Shown: positions 35,081 through 46,181 of the stretch, piece by piece
How the letters are laid out: every line of letters begins with the position of its first letter
Numbering within the stretch: the stretch's first letter is position 1
Source: Paracentrotus lividus
Taxonomy: Eukaryota > Echinodermata > Echinoidea > Camarodonta > Echinidae
Assembly: GCA_940671915.1 (NCBI GenBank)
Contig: CALNVZ010000174.1
Location: 24,160,516 to 24,224,515, forward strand
Direction of reading: 5' to 3'
Length of the DNA stretch: 64,000 bases
Position numbers and translations under genes: made by a program
The notes under the pieces: generated by a model
Seen by the model: only the letters and a program-made list of their open reading frames with translations
Databases searched by the model: none
Told to the model about the DNA's origin: nothing

Positions 35081-36036
35081 TGTGACCCACATTCATGTGG
35101 CTAAAAAAAAAAAAAGTTCTCACATCCACTCATTCGTTATTTACACTTCATATCTGAATGTAATGAAGCAGACATCATCAGTGTGCTATAATCCATTGGT
35201 GCCCTACATAGTACAGAGTCCCTGTGGTGTATGTATATTGATGCGGGATGATAATGAATTTTGAAAAAGAAAAAAGTACAAGGGCATCATTGGAGTCTGG
35301 CGGGAGAAAGGGCACGCGCATGCGTAATGAGAACATTCATTTACCAGCATCCGGCAACCTCCAAAGCAAAGGATATTGGTATACAATGTGAGTAGATGCC
35401 GACTTCCTTTCGTTAAGAATTTGAAAATAAATAGGAAGGGGAACGCTTTCTTTGTTCCACCGGACAACAAAACAACAACCAAAAATGCTAAAAACGACCC
35501 CTCCTCCCCGTGGGAGATTGAACTGTAATCTCATGTCATCAGTTATCATAAGCATACCTCTCGTCCTGATTCATTTGACATGACACTCTCCTTTCCAAAT
35601 TTTGAATTTAAAACCTGGATTTAAAAATTACCTTTTTGAAATGATCTTGAATATAACGCGTGTAAACAAATGGCAGACAACGCATGTATGACGTCATGGT
35701 TTTATTAGAACTTCCTAAGTATTTTGAAAAGCGTTGTTATTGTCAAGAAAGGATGCTGAGGGACAGAGATCCTCTGTGGGGCTGGGGGTAGTAACATTAT
35801 TTAAATGAGTATATACCATCAAGATAGGCAGGAGCACGCATCGGTAGCCCATCAATAACCTCTAATGTCACTTCAGACATTCTGAACACTCCTTGCAATG
35901 CATGTCGGTTCTTACAGCTATATAGGCGAATTATTGTTATACATTTTCATTTATATATTTGTGTATAAATAAAACGCTGAATGAATGAATGAGTTACACA
36001 AAATTAATCACCATTATAATTTCTTTCTTAAATTCG

Positions 36037-36038
<2 letters not shown>

Positions 36039-36086
<48 letters not shown>
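36039..36086. repeat. Poly(T) tract, 48 bases
   Basis: 48 consecutive T; a shorter A run lies at about 36262-36279. Together they may be remnants of retroposon tails. Confidence 0.92.
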
Positions 36087-36094
<8 letters not shown>

Positions 36095-36470
36095 ATTTAG
36101 CATTATGATCTACACATTCCAGCACAATGATCGTTTTGAATCTGATCATAAAAACTGCTGTTTATGGAGCTCATCTTCTCACCCCGCATGTACTTGTAAT
36201 TCCACAGCAATTTTCAGACTCTTTGCATTGTAATTATGTTGACAAACTGGGGCTTCTCTAGTAAAAAAAAAAAAAAAAAAGCTTCTTTGAAATTGCCTTC
36301 ACGGACGATGCAGTAATCATTTCTTCCTAAAGAATCAAACATTAGTATATAGGGCTTTAACCTATATTATTTCAGCTTGTATTGCTCACAAATTCGCACA
36401 TTTTCTTTGCAAAAGATTGAAATTCCGAGAAATAAAATAAGCTGAAGTAACCGTGCCAAAAAGATAAACA

Positions 36471-36728
36471 GGACATGATAGTTCAATCGGTTAGAGCGCC
36501 CGTAAAAAGGTAGCCTTTCTTGCTTTCATGAACGGGAGGTCGTGAGTTCGAAACCCGACCGAGTCATACCTAAGACTTACAAAAATGGTACCTAAAAGTT
36601 GCCTTTTTACAAGGAACTTTGGGGTATAGTAATAACATCATGCAGGGCCCGCTGGGAGAACAGTTGTCAGAACTGAAGTGGCTACCCTGGGTAAATAAAA
36701 CGATATTATTATCATTATTATTATTATA
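36471..36728 (+). mobile_element. tRNA-derived SINE
   Basis: The 5' part carries an RNA polymerase III A box (TAGTTCAATCGGTTAGAGC, about 36480-36498) and B box (GAGTTCGAAACCC, about 36545-36557). The stem CCCG/CGGG surrounds an enlarged anticodon loop of about 30 bases, so it is not a functional tRNA. A body follows with CATGCAGGGCCCGCTGGGAG and GTGGCTACCCTGGGTAAATA, and then an ATT-rich tail. Head, unrelated body and A/T-rich tail define a SINE. Confidence 0.82.
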
Positions 36729-37068
36729 GGAAAAAAAAATGCACCGGCAATTGCATGTAAATATACTTTTAAAAACAAAATGTTTGTCTGTATATATAGG
36801 TTCTACCTAATTTCCCAGGCTAATCATTCTTCAAATAATGAGAGATGAATTCCCACCTGAGAGATGATAATATTAAGCAACAGTTAGGCCTACGACGTCA
36901 TTGGTCGCTGTGGAATGGGGGATTTGATCAATTATTGATGAGATGCAAAATAATGTTGGGTACATTCTGCATTATCAATGAGTCCTAGTATTTAAAAACA
37001 TAGTATTTGAGTATATGCGTGACCTCATCGGGTCACACAACCCGAGCTTCATGGAATGTTGACAAACT

Positions 37069-37329
37069 TTGGTTGCCATAGATACGACTACTCGCCCTGC
37101 AGATACGTGGAAGAGAGAGATAAAGAGAGATGAAAAGTTCGAAATCGGATACATTACGACCCTCTGGAGACCCCGCTGTGCGAACCCTGTATCGAAGGTA
37201 CCCGACGGATCTAATTTCGTTGACCTGGCTGACCTGAAGGGGCTATCCCCGGTGCCTGGTGAACCACGCCCACTATCATCAACCACAAGCCATGCAGTCA
37301 AGTTGTATCAACGCTGTAACATATATTGA
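37069..37329 (+). CDS. Orphan ORF, possible terminal exon of an unrecognised gene
   Basis: An open frame ends at TGA 37327-37329. A plausible acceptor, GGTTGCCATAG, lies at 37071-37081, which would give about 82 codons. The frame has mixed, coding-like codon use and higher GC than its surroundings. The protein is hydrophilic, with RPADTWKREIKRDEKFEIGY, then TLWRPRCANPVSKVPDGSNF, and ends SHAVKLYQRCNIY. An AATAAA signal follows at 37460-37465, 131 bases after the stop. The opposite strand is also open here, so this is not decisive. I do not recognise the family, and no upstream exon was identified on the plus strand. Confidence 0.4.
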   Translation: MVAIDTTTRPADTWKREIKRDEKFEIGYITTLWRPRCANPVSKVPDGSNFVDLADLKGLSPVPGEPRPLSSTTSHAVKLYQRCNIY

Positions 37330-37459
37330 ATAAGGAAAAGCAAGAAAGTTATGTTTTATTGTGAAGAAGTTGAAGTTGTCTGTAAACCTATATCATGATT
37401 AATTATTGTGAAATATTGTAATACAGGCTGAAATTTTTGTAAATATAATAATGGTGAAA

Positions 37460-37465
37460 AATAAA
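37460..37465 (+). promoter_or_regulatory. AATAAA polyadenylation signal after the orphan ORF
   Basis: Canonical hexamer 131 bases downstream of the stop at 37329, preceded by AT-rich sequence. Such hexamers are common by chance in this AT-rich DNA. Confidence 0.35.
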
Positions 37466-37774
37466 TTCAAAGATAATTATAATGATCTGCACTAGCTACG
37501 TATTATATTGGATGAAAAGTCGGTCTTCCAATGGAAAAAGCTAACTACAATGTGACGTACAACATACATGTAATTATCAGAGGAAGGAGGAGGACAAATC
37601 CCCAACAAAATGTTTGATAATCTTTGCATTGATTTTGACAACGTTTTCTTTACATCTGTCATGCTTGTCTCGATGTCTCTATCACTATTCTTTCTAAACG
37701 TTTAAATTAATGTCATCTATAAAGTTTGCTGTATGATATTGACAAAGTAAATACGAGCACAATAACATAACGCC

Positions 37775-37805
<31 letters not shown>

Positions 37806-37819
37806 TAATAATAATAATG

Positions 37820-37885
<66 letters not shown>
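37775..37885. repeat. (AAT)n microsatellite
   Basis: About 36 AAT/ATA triplets with two GAT interruptions, immediately followed by ACCATGCAGGGTCCAT. The SINE at 36471-36728 has ATAACATCATGCAGGGCCCG, so this array probably expanded inside an old SINE copy. Confidence 0.93.
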
Positions 37886-37886
<1 letters not shown>

Positions 37887-38618
37887 CATGCAGGGTCCAT
37901 TAACAAAATTGAACCATAATAAACCTATTCTACTATAGTCCAAGTCACAACTCGTTCTCTAAAACCACTAATTTATTGCGGAGAAAGAAAACTTTTGCGT
38001 GGGTATAAAGGCGTGTTATGATGAAAGGACCATCACAAATCAGAGTATTGATCAGGGGATAATGCTAGGTCAAGTGATATAAGCACGCTATTCATTTTCA
38101 TTATCATTCAAAGAGCAGGAATTGAATAGTGCCTATAGATTAGACTCATGCTATTGAAAAGACAAATTTTCTGGTCCGTCACCCTTTTGTTCTCTTATAT
38201 CTCACCTGCGCTCGAGAGATGCCGAATATAGGCTACATTTAATACCGCATAATACATGGCATCAAAATGGATATGACTATTATTAATAGTTTTGGGACTA
38301 ATTTTCCTGTAGTATGCAATATTCATAATTGTTATAAAAATTATGTATTCATATTAGAGTTTGATATGTTGAAAGAACAACTATATTGGATAATTAGACA
38401 ACACGTAAGCTGAAACTAAAAGCAAAAATGACAGTTCCTTCAGAGATGAATATTTTTAGTCCCATCATGGTTTAGATAAAATATATTTCGCGAATAATGT
38501 AGTCATAAATTGATTTTGATCTGTCATAAAAGTATGTGGTCATATCGCTATGCACTTTGATCTTAAAGGAATGAGATAAGAAATTGAATTGTTTTTGCCA
38601 CGGCATCCTTCGTGAAGC

Positions 38619-38637
38619 CCCCCCCCCCCCCCACCCC
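38619..38637. repeat. C run
   Basis: A run of C with one A, followed by an A run: simple sequence of unknown origin. Confidence 0.85.
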
Positions 38638-39516
38638 TTAAAAAAAAGTAACGATTCTCCCAATTCCGACTATATTCATTCAATTGAAAGTAAAATAGAA
38701 ACATATAACCAATTAATATATTATAAAGATCGCTTTCCAAGACGTTAATCGACTTGACTTCGTAATTTTTCAATAATCTAGAATTACATTCTTCATAATT
38801 GCCTTCTAGTAATGTACAGAAAATTACTAATGATGATATTAATGAGAAAACCATATGCTTCTCAACGCGGTCAACTTTGATGTTAATTATGTAATTACAA
38901 ATGAACGGAGCTGTATACTTGTTAGTACGATTGGAAAGATTGATATTCCTCAAATATCAGTTTTTGGTGATATTAAGCTATGTAATATTTCTCTCTCTCC
39001 TTTTTTTTTTTATTTTTTTTTTTATAGAATTGCCCATGAAATTATGAAACAAAAAAAGATCTATGCTTAATTGACTAGTTATCCAAAAATAATTCGAGGA
39101 CCGAGTATTATTTTTTTTACGGGAATGAAATATTATTTAATTAACGATTTGGCCATTATCATGGATTAAAAGAAGAGAAAATCTAAATATTTATAAGGGT
39201 ATGCATCAAGCCTTTACATTTATGCCTGTAATTCCATACAGTAATATTCAAAATATATATATATTTTTTTGTGGTATGCAAATTATTCGTTAACACTTTG
39301 GCAGTATGCTGGTGACAAAATATTTACAATAATTGTAGTTTGCGGTAAATGTTGAAAATTAAAGATTCTACCAGATAAAATTGGATTTCAACCAAAAGTA
39401 TTATATCTGGTTAACTTGAAACTTTTCATTTCCCCAATACGACAGATAGTTTTGTCTCCTGTTTTCTTTTAATATAACAAATTTGCAATTCATGAACTGT
39501 TCGTATAAGTGTTTCA

Positions 39517-40401
39517 GGGCAAGTCCACGCTCTTTGTTCCCGAGATGGTGATTTTTCGACTTTTTGACCATTTTTGTGTCAACTGTGTCAGTAAGGTTTT
39601 ACAAGTACATATAATGTATCATACATCACCATAAAGGCGTTTGTCACAGGAGTACAACCAAAAAGTATGTATTTTCTGTTTTTATATTTTCTTGGATAAC
39701 TCTGGTGAAAATATCACGAACCTAGCACATAGCTTTCTATATTTTTAGACTTACAATATTCAGGTCTCAGAAATAGTCTCACAAAAGTTACTGAGCTGAT
39801 GTAAAATCATACATTTTTATTACCCACCCTCCCACCTTTAGAAATGAAACAAAATAAGTTTTTTCTTACATTTGTGTTTTGTATTATGTTTCTTTTGTTT
39901 TATCAGAGAGATTTTTTAACAAAAGATGTTGCTACGCCTTGGCTACACCAATTGTTTAATTAAAAAATATTACAGGGAATAATTGTCCCGTGTGTTACTG
40001 TCCCGTTTGTTACCTGACAGAGTTTTTAAAACTTGAACTTTGCCAGAAAACTCGAAGTTGTATTAACGTTAAAATATGTCCTTACAATGTTTATTACATG
40101 TTTAAGAGGATATGACTCTACAAATTTAGATCTACTTTTTTTAATTCAGAGTTAAATGTGAACAAAGTCAAAATTTGAAAACACCATTTTTTTGCGGTCC
40201 CGTTTGTTACCGACGATTAATGATCATAAATTAATTATGAATTGGTTATTACAACTATTTTTTTATGTTTTTGTTGAACATTATTAGTACCTTCAGGAAC
40301 ATACCAAAGGATTGAGATTTCATTTAAGATTTTTCAAACAAGCCCTGTTTTTGGCTCTAAATGTCCCGTTTGTTACCGCGCAAAATAGCTTGGACTTGCC
40401 C
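39517..40401. mobile_element. 885-bp inverted-repeat element, GGGCAAGTCC family, copy B
   Basis: The left end GGGCAAGTCCACGCT and inverted right end GGGCAAGTCCAAGCTATTTT match over about 16 bp. The right end is the same as both ends of copy A at 13620-13852. TCCCGT(T/G)TGTTAC recurs four times in the interior (about 39987, 40003, 40199, 40365). Flanks TTCA/TACA may be a decayed 4-bp duplication. No transposase ORF. Confidence 0.75.
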
Positions 40402-40749
40402 TACAAAACATATATATGACGCTATGTAGAAGATGATTACAAATAAGAAAACGTAGCGAGAATGGGAATATTTGGATAAAGGAAGCAAAACAATATGGGA
40501 AATAATCAGGATAATGAAACTCACAAAATAAAGTTGATCCACATTTCTATTGCATATAATCCTTTATCAATTATAGCAGGGATATATATGCCAGTTATTG
40601 TCGACAGTTTATGACCACTTCACCTTTGATATTAAACAGAAATCAAACAAAACTTTTGAAAGAGGTTATGCACGTAAATACCAATGTAATGCAATCAAGC
40701 CAATTCCATCCATGTACAGACCGGCCTAAGAAAAAAAGAAAAAAAAAAG

Positions 40750-40839
<90 letters not shown>
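40750..40839. repeat. Exceptionally long poly(A) tract (90 bases)
   Basis: 90 consecutive A, preceded by an A-rich stretch with single G interruptions from about 40730 and followed by AAT-type triplets. At 40970-41035 there are further AAC and CAAA simple repeats. It may be a young retroposon tail, but no body is recognisable upstream. Confidence 0.93.
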
Positions 40840-40841
<2 letters not shown>

Positions 40842-41079
40842 AATGATAATAATAAAGTATTGATAATAATACTATTAAACACGATTACAAAAATAGAAAG
40901 AGATTTAAAGGAAGAAGGTAACGAGAAACAAGCAGACAGAAATTGATAGGGAGGAGAGAAGAAAATCACAGCAAAAAACAAAAAACAAAAACAACAACAA
41001 CAACAACAAACAAACAAACAAACAAACAAAACAAAACTGCCACAGAAAACTTTTGATTTAATACGAAAGTATCGCTGAA

Positions 41080-42140
41080 CAACCACTGTCAACATTACCA
41101 CTGTAATACCACTTCTACAATAACGACAACCATCATTGCACCATCATTATACATATTACCACATTTCTATTGCCAATATACGATTGCAGCAAAAACTACC
41201 ACCGCCATATCAAAGACAACAACAATATAATGCAATATGATCACCCCACACACAACGACATCTTTCATTGATCCATCACCATCAATACAACCACCCCACC
41301 ATCACCAATTCAACTAATGCAGCAACAGACACAACTTCAACTACCATATCAAACACAACCACCATAACTACTGACACATCATTACCACTTCTTTTACACC
41401 CAACGTGGTGACAACCCAAATCACTTTGCAAATAAATACACACCATTCATCTCTATACCACAATATGACTATCACCACTACCATAACACCCACCATTCCC
41501 AACACCACCATTATAACAGCATCCACCATCACAAATTCAATGAAACACATCACAATGACCAAACAACTCTACTATTCTCATTAGAAAAATGACTACCTTA
41601 CCAACGCCACCAAGGCTATCACTACTGACATTACAACCACTAAATTAACAGCCTCCATCACAACTATTACTTTTATCACACCACAACAATAACAACTTAA
41701 TCACTCTACCATTTCATTTTTTCCTCATTTTTACACCACTGCCAAAGCTATTATGACTATCATTACTGCCATTGCAACCACCATTCCTGACATTACCATT
41801 ACAATAACAACCACCATCACAACTATTATTATTTATCACAACACAACAATGACAACTTAATCACTCTACCATTTCATTTTTACACCACTGCCAAAACTAT
41901 CATGACTATCACCACCATTCCAGACACTACCACTACAATAACAACCACCATCACAACTATTACTTCTACCACACCACAACAATAACAACCCATACTCTAC
42001 CATTTCATTTTCACATAAATGCCATATCATGAATATCACTACCATCACTACTACCATTCCGAATACTATACCATTACAACTTCTACCATAACTTCTATCA
42101 CACCCACCTTGATAACAACCTATAGTATACCAATTCATTT
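41080..42140. repeat. Degenerate CAT/ACC/CAA-rich minisatellite
   Basis: About 1 kb of strand-asymmetric sequence, very poor in G on the plus strand. Longer units recur: AACTTAATCACTCTACCATT (about 41693 and 41848), TTTTTACACCACTGCCAAA (about 41729 and 41877) and AATAACAACCACCATCACAA (about 41803 and 41938), giving a period of roughly 135-155 bp. It is presumably amplified simple repeat. Confidence 0.8.
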
Positions 42141-42704
42141 TATGATATCACTAGCGACGCCAATAAGACAATGACTGTCGCCACCGCTATTCTAGACACT
42201 GCAATATAAATCAACTTTATATACCATTGCAAAGTAAAATATTATTGGACCACCTTGTACTCGAGGGTTGGGCGTGGAATGATTGATGAATTATCAGCAG
42301 AATGTGGACAAAGGTCTACAATTTTATGAAATACAATTTTGAAATGCCATGGTACTACTTAAAATATATATTAACGAGAGTTGCTCTCTTATAATTATAG
42401 GATCCGAAATATACAAGGAAGCAAGTGGTGTCAATTGGCTTCATATTGAGCACATTCAGATGTAGAATTATATGAGCATTTTATAGCATAAGTATATTTT
42501 TGAAATACTTGATGGAAAATTTCTATGATTCACTCAATACAGTTTTCATTACTAATTAATCAATTTGAATAATTCAAATTGATGAAAAGGGGCAAGTATC
42601 TAAATAAATATCTCACACAATACGTTAACATATTATTGTGGTACACTTTAAAATCAATACAGAAAAGACACCACACACAACATTACATTTCAATGAGTTG
42701 GTAT

Positions 42705-42710
42705 TTTATT
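42705..42710 (-). promoter_or_regulatory. Candidate polyadenylation signal for VPS39
   Basis: On the minus strand AATAAA is followed about 20 bases later by TGTAATGTTGTGTGTGGTG (42668-42686), a good GU-rich downstream element. This pairing makes it a better poly(A) site than the isolated hexamers nearer the stop (for example near 47583 and 47410). Cleavage would fall at about 42687-42697. Confidence 0.4.
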
Positions 42711-44216
42711 GGATTGATATATCATCTTATATACAAAAACAACTAAAAAAATTAAAGCATAATGGTGCAAAATATAACATAACTGGATAACATATCTCTC
42801 TGTATTGATATCATCATTACTGCAAGATTTCATACCAAATTTTGGTAATCACTTGCTCACTTGCACAGAATTATAAAGGTTTTCCTTCACTAAAGTTCAT
42901 ACGCACTGTCTATATGTAATTATTCATTTATAAGGCTACATACTGTAGCACAGATCAGCGGGAGAATAAAAAAAAAGTAGTTGAAAGAGTGAGAGGGGCA
43001 GGGGAGAGAGACTATAAGAGAGCTAGGTTTGGGCAAGAAAATCATAAAGTGATTGAACATGTATAAACAGTTAAACCTCCTTGGTAAGATAGAAATAAAT
43101 GAAATAGAGAGAAAAAAGACATCAATAGTGAGAAGAAGAAGAAGAAGAGAAAGAGACAGAGACATGAGTATAATGTGAAAGAATTGAAACATTTACTTCA
43201 GCTTGACAGAAGTAATTGAGATACAGTTGAAAAGTCAGATTTACCAGTTTACAATGATAGAAAGACAGAGATGACTTTTTTGACATACACAAATATCATG
43301 ATTTTAGGGAGGATATATCTTTCAAGTCTTTTGACACATCTCATCGATTGCATTGAAATCAGGTTATGAAATCACATTCCCATCTGTATCATATAGGGAA
43401 GCTGAATCATGTCAAGCAAATGTACTAATCAGTGTTGCCTGGATATTCATACATATTTCATAACATTGCCAAACACATAAATCCAAACTGTATCAAGTAC
43501 AAAACCACAAGCTCCACATCATTTCATCTTTTAAAGTTTAAGTCTCTGCATCCCTTTTTCAGTAGTTTTATTCATTATTCAATTACAAACGGTTTAAAAA
43601 AATGAAAATAGGGTGATTTTTAAAGGAAACAAAAATGAAAAGATATAAATCAAAGCAAATGTTTTTGTACTTTATGAAATGGCATACCGGTAGGCAAAAC
43701 ACATCATATCTGGATTGCTTGATTTCAACTTAAAAATCATCAAACTCTGAATCACAAGTCATACACCCATTAAATATAATGACATAAAAGCCTCCAAACA
43801 AAGCATATGAAATATAGACTGAGTCATACTCTCCTTATATCTGAAATGCACCGACATATAGAAAAACAGGAATGATATCACTTTAAAACATGGAAGCCAT
43901 GCACTCGGCTCAAAACTCATAACCTTAGAGTATGACCAAAGTGCTGCCATAAATCTTGTAATAGTTGATCCATTTCAATATCCTACTCTTCTTGCCCATT
44001 CCATAGTTGGGCTGGGCAATGTTAAACCAAACAGCAAATAGAGGGTATGCAGGGAGCTTTATCACTTCAGGAATCTGAAATTCAATCTGATCTATATTTT
44101 GATGTCAGAAGCATTGGACACAGTAAATGTGAAGTTCATGTGCTTTCCGCACTTTGATCTCCAATGTTTCATATGAGATGTTGTGAGAAGAAGATGAACA
44201 GAGAGATGACATGTGA

Positions 44217-44237
44217 AAGAGAGAGAGAGAGAGAGAG
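44217..44237. repeat. Short (GA)n tract
   Basis: About ten GA dinucleotides within an A/G-rich 350-bp stretch. Confidence 0.8.
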
Positions 44238-46053
44238 TGAAAGAATAAAAGAAAATGAAAAGATATATAGAAATAAATATAACAAGAGAGAAATGTCAAT
44301 ACGAACAAGATCAAGCAACTTGGGAAGAAACAGACAAATTGATTGAAAAATTGAGTGAGAGGTATGAGAAAAGAGAAAAAGAAAATTAACAAGTGACAAC
44401 ATTTGTAATATGAAATTGAAAGGAGATAGAGTGATAGTGATAAATCTGTAAAAAGAGAAAAGGGGACGGATTAAGAAAAAAAAAGGAAAAAAAAAAAGGA
44501 GTGTTAGAAGGGAACAAGAGACTTCAGAGACAAAACATAACAATGATACATATATATATTTCTATTATCCAGTATCTTTACACATATAGAGTAAATCAAG
44601 TAACAATTATTGCAAAATAGATCTTACGGCGTACATAAAATAAATTGCAAAAAAAAAAAATATTGAAAGCTTTAGCGAATATATGAAGCAATATATTGTT
44701 CATATAAAATCCAAATTAATGCACAATGCCATAAAACAGACACTAGATTAAAGAAGTTACTAAATACACTCTTATGGGCTTCAGTAACCATAGCAATATT
44801 CCAGAAATTTATTGTAATGACATACCAGGATTACATTTCAATCAGTTATAGGACATTACCAAAGAAGGATAAGACCAAGTCATGTTTTGACACATAACAA
44901 CAATACTTGAAAAGATGGATAGTCCATGTGTAACCTACAGTTATTTTCATTTCTACTTGATGTTTTACCGCCCAAAACAATTTTCATATAATTCATGACA
45001 ATCATTTTGTCTTCATACACGAAAAATGGATAACAAATTGTGTTGGTGTTCATATTCATTACCAATTTATATCTTCGCACACACCATTTCGACTTAAATT
45101 AACATCAGCACCAAAGAATTCGCATTCTTAATGTAAAAAGTAATTTACGTCATGGTCCTTTTCATCTTATTTCTAAAAGTACAGTATGTCAAGCAGAATT
45201 TGGCGTACCTCCCATTTTCAGAGTAATCACATGAGTAAATTTCTAAACTATGTTGCAAATTATTATGACCTTTTTCTCTTGCTTCATTAATGTATAAAAG
45301 CTAATAAAACACTACTAATCATGTTTTATAAAGTTCAAATGCATTATTAACTTAATTCTTGTTAGCGATGCATTACACCAGTTTCTCGCCCAACATCCCC
45401 ACTTCCAGCTCAGGGCCACCCTTTAGTTATGTAAAGATACTCCTGGTCGCTGGTAGGAACCCTACAATGCCAGACCTAATTAGAATCCTGGTATGAGATA
45501 CGAGGGAAAGATGATGATGGCTGAGGAAGGCTTATTGCTCATCAAGACACTCATTAACCCAAACTGATTCTTCCTCAGCATGAACCATAATTTCCCCAGA
45601 GAAGGCTCCTCTTTGGCATAGCGCTCAAACCAACATGCCGACCATTCAATCAGGCATAGGAGGTGTTCATACAAGACTGTATTCTTGTCAAGAATCTGAC
45701 TTTGTAAACGATGCTTAGATGCATTTACAAGAATTTTAGGAGGCGGTCAAATCTGACCATTTAAAACTCATAAAGACTTTAGAACCTAGTTTGACCAACA
45801 TCATACTCTGCAGGAATCTCATTAATGCAAGTGAGGTCTGAAAGATGTTTATAAGACATCACACTCCACGCAAGGATGGTCTACAGACAAAGCACCCTAC
45901 AGTACATACATCATGGTCTAAAACACTTTGGCTGACACTACACCGGCTCCAAATAGCCTAATTTTGTGCAATAGCTGTTAAAAATGCAACTGAACTTGCT
46001 CAGCCATTACTCAAGCCATCATTTATTCGCGTACAAGTTAATTTAAGGATAAG

Positions 46054-46181
46054 TATATCGTCTGTTGAGAGCCAGAATGGCGCTACTGCTGTACAAAGTC
46101 AATGGTAATAGCACCCTTCTGGTTCTCAACGTAACACCTTTGATCTGTAATAGCGCCCTTCTAGTTCTCAGCCGACGATAT
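46054..46181. repeat. Small fold-back element (128 bp)
   Basis: TATATCGTCTGTTGAGAGCC at the left and, inverted, TATATCGTCGGCTGAGAAC at the right define arms of about 34 bp, extending to GAA(T/G)GGCGCTA. A partial extra copy of the right arm (AATAGCACCCTTCTGGTTCT) lies in the middle. Confidence 0.82.

Noticed and set aside
36471-36565. Possible functional tRNA gene
   Set aside because: A and B boxes are good, but the anticodon loop is about 30 bases and a body with an A/T-rich tail follows, so it is a SINE head.
37694-37943. Poly-tyrosine and poly-leucine frames
   Set aside because: Translations of the AAT microsatellite.
40643-41101. 152-codon minus-strand frame rich in phenylalanine
   Set aside because: It is the translation of the poly(A)/poly(T) tract and flanking simple repeats.
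45480-45740. Minus-strand open frame of about 86 codons with fairly protein-like sequence (EHLLCLIEWSACWFERYAKE)
   Set aside because: No recognised homology, no convincing acceptor, and it lies in the proposed VPS39 3' UTR; frames of this length are common here by chance.
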